DNA of 64,000 nucleotides, taken from NCBI GenBank assembly GCA_035252155.1, contig DATFDL010000776.1:1-64000 (forward strand), in the 5' to 3' direction. How positions within the stretch are numbered: position 1 is the first letter of the stretch; each line of letters begins with the position of its first letter. This DNA comes from JAICLL01 sp035252155. Its GTDB lineage: Bacteria; Planctomycetota; Planctomycetia; Pirellulales; JAICIG01. The notes beneath the pieces are model-generated. The model saw only the letters and a list, made by a program, of their open reading frames with translations. It was not told the DNA's origin and did not search any database. Below are positions 58,825 through 64,000 of this stretch, one piece after another. Made by a program: the position numbers and the translations under genes.

Positions 58825-60071
58825 GGCGACGGCGCGTGCTCCAACTCCAATACCAGAGATCGCAAAAACGGCTCGACGTCGGTCACCAGCCCGACCGTTT
58901 GAAACGAGCCGCGGTCGTTCAGCTTGATCACGGTCGAAGGGTTGATGTCGACACAGACCACCTTCACCCAGGCGGGCAGCAGGTTGCCCACGGCGATCGA
59001 GTGCAGCGTGGTGGCGATCATCAGGCAGAACGTCACGCCGCGCAGCAGCCGCCGCATCTCACGCTGGGCCACCAGCACGTCGGTGATGACTTCGGGCAGC
59101 GGCCCGTCGTCACGGATGCTGCCGGCCAACACAAAATCGACGTTGTTTCGTACGCACTCGTACATGATGCCAGAGGTGAGCGCTCCGGTTTCGACGGCCC
59201 GGCGAATGCCGCCCAGCCGCCGGATGCGGTTGATCGCCCGCAGATGATGCTCGTGCCCTTCCTCGGTCGGAATGCCGCGTTCCATGTGGATGCCCAAGCT
59301 GGTGCCGAAGAGCGATTGCTCAATGTCGTGCGTGGCCAGGGCGTTTCCGGCGAACAGCACGTGAAGGTAGCCCTGGCGAATCAGATGGCAGAGATGTTGG
59401 GTGCTGCCGGTGTGTACGATGGCCGGGCCGCCGACCAGCAGCACGCGACCGTTCGAGCCGCGCGTGCGCTGCAGTTCGCGGGCAATCTCGCGGACTGCCA
59501 GCCCTTTGGGTTTTTCGGTCGAAACGGCGCTGCCCATGAACTCGAACATCTGGCGTTCGGTGGCCCGCTGCTCGGGAAAGACCTTCACTCCGGCGTGGCC
59601 CACCACCAGTTGGTCGCCGGTGCGAACCTCGCACATCGGCACGCACCGCGCCTGCCGCGCGGCCGGCTCGACCAGCACGCCGCAATCCATCTCTTGATCG
59701 TCGACGGAAATCCATTGACCATCGAGCCGGATTTCGGTGCGCTGATTTGTCGTACTATAAAAACCTTCGGGGAAGGCGCCATCCATATCGGCGGCCACCA
59801 GGCGGCAGTCTTGCGTGGCGGTGGGCACGGCGCCGTGATCGGCGATCTGATCGAGGATGTCGCGCAGTTGCTCTTCGCTGGCGGCCGAGACTTCGACCAC
59901 GGCGTGACTGGGGTCGCTGCGGGCCTGCCCGATGGCGATTTTTTGAATCCGAAACGCACCGCCGCGGCTGGTGATGACGTCGAGCACCTTGGGCAGGATC
60001 AAGCTGTCGATGATATGCCCGCGAATCTCGACGGTTTGCACGTGTCGTTGAGTTTCGCTGTGGGCGGCCAT
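58821..60071 (-). CDS. TIGR00300 family protein (LOR/SDH domain, ornithine cyclodeaminase-like)
   Basis: 416 aa. The start HVQTVEIRGHIIDSLILPKV is the N-terminal LOR/SDH-like domain; SRGGAFRIQKIAIGQARSDP and the later Rossmann part (GNALATHDIEQSLFGTSLGI, VDFVLAGSIRDDGPLPEVIT, VKVVCVDINPSTVIKLNDRG) fit TIGR00300. In cyanobacteria this domain is fused to the arginine dihydrolase as AgrE and acts as ornithine cyclodeaminase (ornithine to proline). Here the two are separate overlapping genes on the minus strand, in the order cyclodeaminase then dihydrolase. It therefore probably completes an arginine-to-proline route. Confidence 0.78.
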   Translation of the reverse strand: MAAHSETQRHVQTVEIRGHIIDSLILPKVLDVITSRGGAFRIQKIAIGQARSDPSHAVVEVSAASEEQLRDILDQIADHGAVPTATQDCRLVAADMDGAFPEGFYSTTNQRTEIRLDGQWISVDDQEMDCGVLVEPAARQARCVPMCEVRTGDQLVVGHAGVKVFPEQRATERQMFEFMGSAVSTEKPKGLAVREIARELQRTRGSNGRVLLVGGPAIVHTGSTQHLCHLIRQGYLHVLFAGNALATHDIEQSLFGTSLGIHMERGIPTEEGHEHHLRAINRIRRLGGIRRAVETGALTSGIMYECVRNNVDFVLAGSIRDDGPLPEVITDVLVAQREMRRLLRGVTFCLMIATTLHSIAVGNLLPAWVKVVCVDINPSTVIKLNDRGSFQTVGLVTDVEPFLRSLVLELEHAPSP

Positions 60072-60299
60072 CCGGTGTCCTCCGTGCTTAGGGGCGGAAT
60101 GATAGGCGGGGTGAAACGTATCTGCGAGCGTCGGTCAATTCCACCAGCAACATTCTATGCCGGGGCGCCGCCATCGGCCAAGCTCAAGCCGCCGGATGGA
60201 CGTTATCGCCCCAGGCATCGGTTAACCGACCACCATGACCGAAATGGCGATGAAGGGCTCGCGATTGACTAGCTCCGCAATGCAGCCGATAATTTCGGT

Positions 60300-60506
60300 A
60301 TGAACATTGAAGTGGCAAGCGCCGATCCTGAAATCCTCGCCGACGCGCTGGCGATCATCGAAGCTCTCACGTCAGGGAGCCCGCCCGATCCAATGGTCAT
60401 CCGGCGCGTTCGGGCACGTTCAGAAGTAATCTGCGAGCGCATCCTGCGAGAGCATGGACTTCTCGACATCGCTGTACCGGCGATTCGTGAATTCCGAGAT
60501 CGATGA
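60300..60506 (+). CDS. Small antitoxin-like protein (partner of PIN remnant)
   Basis: 68 aa: MNIEVASADPEILADALAII, then MVIRRVRARSEVICERILRE. Mostly helical, with a C-terminal region (HGLLDIAVPAIREFRD) typical of antitoxins placed before PIN toxins in this phylum. It overlaps the PIN remnant by 4 bp (ATGA). The frame is intact although the toxin is deleted. Confidence 0.6.
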   Translation: MNIEVASADPEILADALAIIEALTSGSPPDPMVIRRVRARSEVICERILREHGLLDIAVPAIREFRDR

Positions 60507-60712
60507 AGTACGTTTTGGATTCGCCAAAATTTTTTTCACATCTTTCCCTGATGCCGGATGCGATCCAATTGTCGTCTCAGGTCCGGATCGGCGTCTACGA
60601 TTGTCTCTACGTGGCCTTGGCCGAACGAGAACAGTGCCGCGTTGCCACGGCCGATCATCGATTACTGCATTCGTTCCCCGCGCATACGATTGCTCTCGCC
60701 TCAATCCCGTAG
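60503..60712 (+). pseudogene. vapC: VapC-like PIN toxin with a large internal deletion
   Basis: 69 codons in frame: MKYVLDS at the start and AIQLSSQVRIGVYDCLYVAL plus AEREQCRVATADHRL at the end match the two ends of a PIN-domain toxin of about 140 residues, but roughly 70 residues in between are missing and replaced by a short segment (PKFFSHLSLMPD). The first acidic residue (LD) and the two C-terminal ones (VYDC, TADH) are present, but the central acidic residue and most of the fold are lost. No functional RNase is expected. The deletion is in frame. Confidence 0.7.
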
Positions 60713-60741
60713 GTGTCGCTCTCAGAGTGCCACGGGCTGAC

Positions 60742-61704
60742 TTACTTCACGCCACAGGCCCGTTGCGCGCGGAGCAAGACCTCGCCGGCTTTTTTTCGGG
60801 CGCGGGCGGCGCCGTCGGCCAAAATGGCCCGCACTTGGTCGGGCTGCGCGGCCAACTCGGCCCGTCTGCGGCGCGGCTCGGCCAAGAACCGCTCGGCCAC
60901 GTCGGCCAGGGCCTGCTTGATCTCGCCATAGCCGAAACCGCCGCGGCGATACAAGGCCGCCATTTCGGTCCGCTCGGCGTCGCCGGCGAAGAGCGAATAA
61001 AGCTGAAACAGATGATCGCCCTCGGGCTCCTTGGGCTGATCCATCGGACGCGAATCGGTGACGATCCGCATGATCTTTTTGCGCAGGGCCTTGGCTTCCT
61101 CGAACAACTCCAGCGTGTTGTTGTAGCTCTTCGACATTTTTTCACCGTCGGTGCCCGGCACCTTGGCGGCGGCCGGCAGCACCTTGCCTTTGGGCATGAC
61201 GAAGGTCTCGCCAAACTGGTGATTGAAGCTGCCGGCCAGGTCGCGACAGACCTCGATGTGCTGAAGTTGATCTTCACCCACCGGCACGATGTCGGCGTCG
61301 TAGATCAGAATGTCGGCGGCCATGAGCACGGGATACATAAACAGGCCGGCGTCGGCCGCCAGCCCTTTGGCCTTTTTGTCTTTGTAGGCGTGGCACCGTT
61401 CGAGCAGGCCCAGGGGCGCGCCGGTCATCAACAGCCAGCACAGCTCGCTGGCTTCGGGCACATCCGACTGCACAAACAGCGTGGCCCGACGCGGATCGAG
61501 CCCCAAGGCAAGCAGGTCCAGCGCGGCTTCGTGCGTGTATTCGGCCAGCAGCTTCGGATCGCGAACCGTGGTCAACGCATGCAGATTGGCGATGAAGTAA
61601 TACGCCTCGTTATCGTTCTGCAGGTCAATGTATTGCCGGATGGCGCCGAAATAGTTTCCCCAATGGAAACGGCCCGTCGGTTGGATGCCGGAGAGAACTC
61701 TCAT
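60742..61704 (-). CDS. trpS: Tryptophanyl-tRNA synthetase
   Basis: 320 aa from ATG 61702-61704. Class I signatures are HWGNYFGAIRQYIDL (HIGH-like: RFHWGNYFG) and GEKMSKSYNNTLELFEE (KMSKS). The specificity region DAGLFMYPVLMAADILIYDA and VPVGEDQLQHIEVCRDLAGS follow the family. It is 19 bp downstream of pyrD, whose tail is repeat-derived, so its ribosome-binding region lies in or next to that repeat. Confidence 0.95.
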   Translation of the reverse strand: MRVLSGIQPTGRFHWGNYFGAIRQYIDLQNDNEAYYFIANLHALTTVRDPKLLAEYTHEAALDLLALGLDPRRATLFVQSDVPEASELCWLLMTGAPLGLLERCHAYKDKKAKGLAADAGLFMYPVLMAADILIYDADIVPVGEDQLQHIEVCRDLAGSFNHQFGETFVMPKGKVLPAAAKVPGTDGEKMSKSYNNTLELFEEAKALRKKIMRIVTDSRPMDQPKEPEGDHLFQLYSLFAGDAERTEMAALYRRGGFGYGEIKQALADVAERFLAEPRRRRAELAAQPDQVRAILADGAARARKKAGEVLLRAQRACGVK

Positions 61705-61714
61705 AGAGGTCGGG

Positions 61715-61842
61715 GGTCGGGGGTCAGGATTCAGGGAAGAGGCTGGGGACTCGGGGCTCGGGGATAGGGATTTGTTCTCCAACCCCAAGCCTTGGTTCCC
61801 TAGACCCTAGCCCCGAGTCCCTAGCCCCTCTGCCCAACGTGC
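61715..61842. repeat. G-rich repeat with inverted C-rich arm at the pyrD 3' end
   Basis: The left arm (about 61710-61765) has GGGGGTCG, GGGACTCGGGGCTCGGGG and similar units; the right arm (about 61790-61828) has CCCTAGCCCCGAGTCCCTAG, roughly its inverse. On the minus strand the whole element is translated as the last 30-35 residues of PyrD. Similar G-rich tandem text occurs near 38875-38900 and 62790-62835. Confidence 0.65.
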
Positions 61843-62734
61843 CGACGATCTCACGGACAGACTGAGCCCCGAGTTCGACAAGGGCCGAAGGGAGACCATC
61901 GAGGATTTCCATTGAGGCTTTCGGTCGGTAGTAGTTTACCGTGCCAAGTTGCACGGCCGTGGCGCCGGTCACCAAGAATTCCATCACGTCGTCGAGCGTG
62001 GCGATACCGCCGATGCCGATCACGGGCGTCGCCACGGCCCGAGCGACCTGGTAAACCGCCCGCAATGCGATGGGTTTGATGGCCGGGCCGCTCAGACCGC
62101 CCAGTACATTGCCCAGCAGCGGACGTCGCCGCCGCCAGTCGACGGCCATGCCCAGGCAGGTGTTGATGAGCGAGATGGCGTCGGCGCCGCCTTCCTCGGC
62201 GGCCTTGGCCATCGCGGCGATGTCGGTGACGTTGGGCGTCAATTTGGCGATCACCGGCAGCGAGCAGGCCGCACGAACGCCGGCCACCACGCCGCGGCAC
62301 ATCTCGCGGTCGGTGCCAAAGTCAACTCCGCCGCTCACATTGGGGCATGAGATATTCAGTTCAATCCCCGCCACGCCCGGCGCGCTGTCGAGCCGCCGGG
62401 CAAGCTCGACAAACTCTGCTTGGCTGCGGCCCGCAATGCTGACGACGATCGGCGCCCCGACCGACCTCAGATACAGCAGATGGTGGCTGATGAACGCCTC
62501 GATGCCGTCGTTATCCAGGCCGATCGAGTTGAGCATGCCAGCCGCCGTCTCGACCGTCCGCCAGGGAGCGTTGCCGAGCCGCGGCTCTTTGGTAATGGTC
62601 TTCGGCAGAATGGCCCCCAGCCGCCGCAGATCGACCAGGCCCTGCATTTCGCGCGCGTAGCCGAACGTGCCCGACGCCACCATGATCGGGTTGGCGAGAT
62701 GCAATCTGCCTAGTTGAACGGAGAGGTCGGGCAT
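61724..62734 (-). CDS. pyrD: Dihydroorotate dehydrogenase, class 1B
   Basis: 336 aa. FMN-binding TIM barrel: PIMVASGTFGYAREMQGLVD, GIELNISCPNVSGGVDFGTD (Cys active-site base, typical of class 1), VIAKLTPNVTDIAAMAKAAE, ISLINTCLGMAVD and GIGGIATLDDVMEFLVTGAT with the FMN phosphate site. The class 1B enzyme uses NAD via a partner (PyrK), which is not seen in this window. The core ends at about residue 300 (SVREIVGTL); the last 35 residues (GRGARDSGLGSREPRLGVG and following) come from a repeat element and are not part of the family. Confidence 0.9.
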   Translation of the reverse strand: MPDLSVQLGRLHLANPIMVASGTFGYAREMQGLVDLRRLGAILPKTITKEPRLGNAPWRTVETAAGMLNSIGLDNDGIEAFISHHLLYLRSVGAPIVVSIAGRSQAEFVELARRLDSAPGVAGIELNISCPNVSGGVDFGTDREMCRGVVAGVRAACSLPVIAKLTPNVTDIAAMAKAAEEGGADAISLINTCLGMAVDWRRRRPLLGNVLGGLSGPAIKPIALRAVYQVARAVATPVIGIGGIATLDDVMEFLVTGATAVQLGTVNYYRPKASMEILDGLPSALVELGAQSVREIVGTLGRGARDSGLGSREPRLGVGEQIPIPEPRVPSLFPES

Positions 62735-62924
62735 GGAGCGTCCGGTGTTGTCCCCGGTTGCATGTTAGCCGCGCGGACGCCCGTGGGGGAGAGGGGGACT
62801 CAGGGAGACGCGGGGACACGGAGAAGCGGAGATATGAACTTCTCCCATCACCCCCTATTTCGCGTCTAGTTGTCGGGCGCAGGGCGCACCATCAGCGCCC
62901 GCATTCAAACAGCGACGGCTTCGA
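62735..62924. other. Intergenic gap with G-rich repeat units
   Basis: Upstream of pyrD. Contains a G-rich run with GGGGGAGAGGGGGACTCAGG and GGGGACACGGAGAAGCGGAG units (about 62787-62830). No gene or clear promoter. The next minus-strand gene ends at 62925. Confidence 0.5.
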
Positions 62925-63143
62925 TTAGATAATTCCGCCGTGCGTGCGGTATGGCGTCAGATGGCTCGGCATGTCGAGCATCCAGATGCGCTCCCAATCG
63001 TCGAGCAAGTGACGCAGGTCTTCCGATGACCAGATCAATTGCTGCGCGCGGCGCACCGGATCGGCCGAGTACGCCGGGACGATGCATCCCAGACTCGGGG
63101 CGATCGACAAGCCAAGCAAAACTGCCAACAGCAGATTGCGCAT
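62925..63143 (-). CDS. Tiny probable lipoprotein
   Basis: 72 aa from ATG 63141-63143, preceded by GGAG. Signal peptide with cysteine at the cleavage site (LLLAVLLGLSIAPSLGC). The mature part (SADPVRRAQQLIWSSEDLRH, then LLDDWERIWMLDMPSHLTPY, RTHGGII) closely resembles a short planctomycete family of unknown function with a conserved MPSH-TPYRTHGG end. It is probably a small envelope lipoprotein. Confidence 0.65.
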   Translation of the reverse strand: MRNLLLAVLLGLSIAPSLGCIVPAYSADPVRRAQQLIWSSEDLRHLLDDWERIWMLDMPSHLTPYRTHGGII

Positions 63144-63372
63144 TGACCCAACTCCTACCTGAGACAACTGCCCGCCGCCCAAATCCGTAAAGGCGCGTAG
63201 CGTCGTCGGCCGTGCCGCGCGGGCCGAAAGGCCAACGGCGGCAACCCTCAAATGGTGATTCTTGTTTCGTCGCGTGACATGCTCAAAGCCGGCTGGGCAC
63301 CGACTCTGATCGCGGGATGGGGGGGCGACGTGTGATCGCCGGGCGATACTGTGGACTCAGTGAGCCGTGACA

Positions 63373-63816
63373 TCAGTCGCCAGGCTCGTCGTTTCTGCCG
63401 TAAGTTGCTTGTGCGCCAAGTGGTTCAGGTGTTCGGTCGATGTGTGCCGCGGGCTGCGAGTTGCCCGGTGGGGCGGCATGCTGGGCAGTGTGCTGTGCGG
63501 CGGCGTGCTGGGCGGCTGCCGCGGCGGCGGCCCGGCGTTCTAGTTCGCGGACCCGCTCTTCCATTTCCTTGCCCGGCTTAAACGTAACCACGTATTTCTC
63601 GGGCACATAGACCTTGTCGCCGGTGCGTGGGTTGCGAGCCTTGCGTGCCGCCCGCTTCTTCACCTCGAAGACACCGAAGTTTCGCAGCTCAATCCGTTTC
63701 TCTTCGACCAGGGTTTCGACGATGGCATCAAAGGTCTTTTGGACGATCTCCTTGGTCTTCAACTGCGTCAGCCCGATTTCGTCCGAGATGGTTTTGACGA
63801 TTTCTTTTTTGGTCAC
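63373..63816 (-). CDS. HU family DNA-binding protein with Ala/His-rich tail
   Basis: 147 aa from GTG 63814-63816, with AGGAGA upstream. The HU/IHF core covers residues 1-90: MTKKEIVKTISDEIGLTQLK, ELRNFGVFEVKKRAARKARN (the DNA-intercalating arm) and PEKYVVTFKPGKEMEERVRE. The C-terminal 55 residues are low complexity (RRAAAAAAAQHAAAQHTAQH, then Pro/Gly-rich) and not part of ordinary HU. Such tails occur in some planctomycete and actinobacterial HU proteins and may modulate DNA compaction; inference. A strong promoter lies upstream. Confidence 0.92.
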   Translation of the reverse strand: MTKKEIVKTISDEIGLTQLKTKEIVQKTFDAIVETLVEEKRIELRNFGVFEVKKRAARKARNPRTGDKVYVPEKYVVTFKPGKEMEERVRELERRAAAAAAAQHAAAQHTAQHAAPPGNSQPAAHIDRTPEPLGAQATYGRNDEPGD

Positions 63817-63886
63817 GGCTCGGCTCTCCTAGAGAGTTGGAGGTACGGCCTGCGCGACCGGCCTCCGGGTAACACTTGACGCTCCA

Positions 63887-63915
63887 AGTGTAAATGCCAT
63901 AAGCACTAGTGTCAA
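63887..63915 (-). promoter_or_regulatory. Predicted promoter of the HU gene
   Basis: On the minus strand, TTGACA (63910-63915) and TACACT (63887-63892) with exactly 17 bp between. The predicted start is near 63880, giving a leader of about 64 nt. The -35 is perfect. Confidence 0.65.
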
Positions 63916-64000
63916 GGGCACCCACCGTAACCCAGCATGATGTCCGCCGGCTTATCGCAGCCGCGGGGGCTGCTGTCGCACGAATAAGCGATGCCGAAGG
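63912..64000 (-). CDS. Possible 3' end of a gene extending beyond the window
   Basis: An uninterrupted minus-strand frame of 28 codons runs in from the right edge to a TGA at 63912-63914 and reads FGIAYSCDSSPRGCDKPADI, then MLGYGGCP. The Cys/Gly-rich content is plausible coding sequence but the stretch is too short to classify, and its stop overlaps the -35 of the HU promoter. Confidence 0.25.
   Translation of the reverse strand, partial: FGIAYSCDSSPRGCDKPADIMLGYGGCP

Overview
The window looks like a chromosomal segment of a planctomycete, most plausibly a member of the Pirellulales. This rests on family content, not a phylogeny: four secreted PQQ-type beta-propeller proteins, a DUF1559-like secreted protein, small membrane proteins opening with an RFQFSL-type motif, two unusual Hsp70 proteins, a FloA-type flotillin, a large Gly/Met-rich secreted protein and a high-GC sequence full of short palindromic repeats. 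A Kdo-activating enzyme (KdsB) indicates an LPS-type outer membrane. I found no rRNA, tRNA, CRISPR array, transposase or phage gene.

Layout: 1-5.3 kb (minus) is a MoxR / DUF58 / transglutaminase operon interrupted by an antitoxin and a decayed PIN toxin. 5.4-7.3 kb is purN behind a PQQ-propeller gene. 7.4-12.4 kb holds a Gly/Met-rich secreted protein, trpD bracketed by inverted copies of a GGGTTCA repeat element, an Hsp70 gene overlapping a gene for a membrane protein with J-like and MshEN-like regions, and a degenerate receiver protein. 12.6-26 kb is mostly secreted proteins (PQQ propellers, a trypsin-like protease, a DUF1559-like protein) plus a cupin/mannose-6-phosphate-isomerase-like protein, a Uma2 nuclease and a sugar-phosphate isomerase/epimerase. 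26.3-27.9 kb is a convergent restriction-modification pair. 28-36.9 kb carries mutM, modCB, malate dehydrogenase, a hydrolase-like protein without its catalytic residues, floA, mnmA and a dicarboxylate symporter. 36.8-43.2 kb has an ABC exporter, a SAM methyltransferase, a GT2 glycosyltransferase and a radical SAM enzyme, suggestive of lipid or envelope modification. 43-51 kb has a secreted protein of unknown function, an uncharacterised two-gene unit whose first product has an ADP-ribosyltransferase-like start, pgi, pyrG with a candidate structured RNA upstream, three tiny membrane proteins and kdsB. 51-64 kb has a giant Hsp70 (DUF3731 type) coupled to a PIG-L deacetylase, a DUF433/PIN-like toxin-antitoxin pair, a TraB-like protein, a two-gene arginine-to-proline unit (arginine dihydrolase plus LOR/SDH ornithine cyclodeaminase), a toxin-antitoxin remnant, trpS, pyrD, a tiny lipoprotein and an HU protein with a good promoter.

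The most striking non-genic feature is the set of short palindromic elements, with several distinct families in 64 kb. They sit between genes, supply the stop codons of several genes, provide the C-terminal tail of PyrD, and appear as single arms inside two reading frames (the large Hsp70 and a secreted protein). Both VapC/PIN-type toxin genes of classical layout (about 3.7-4.1 kb and 60.5 kb) carry internal deletions while their antitoxins remain open.
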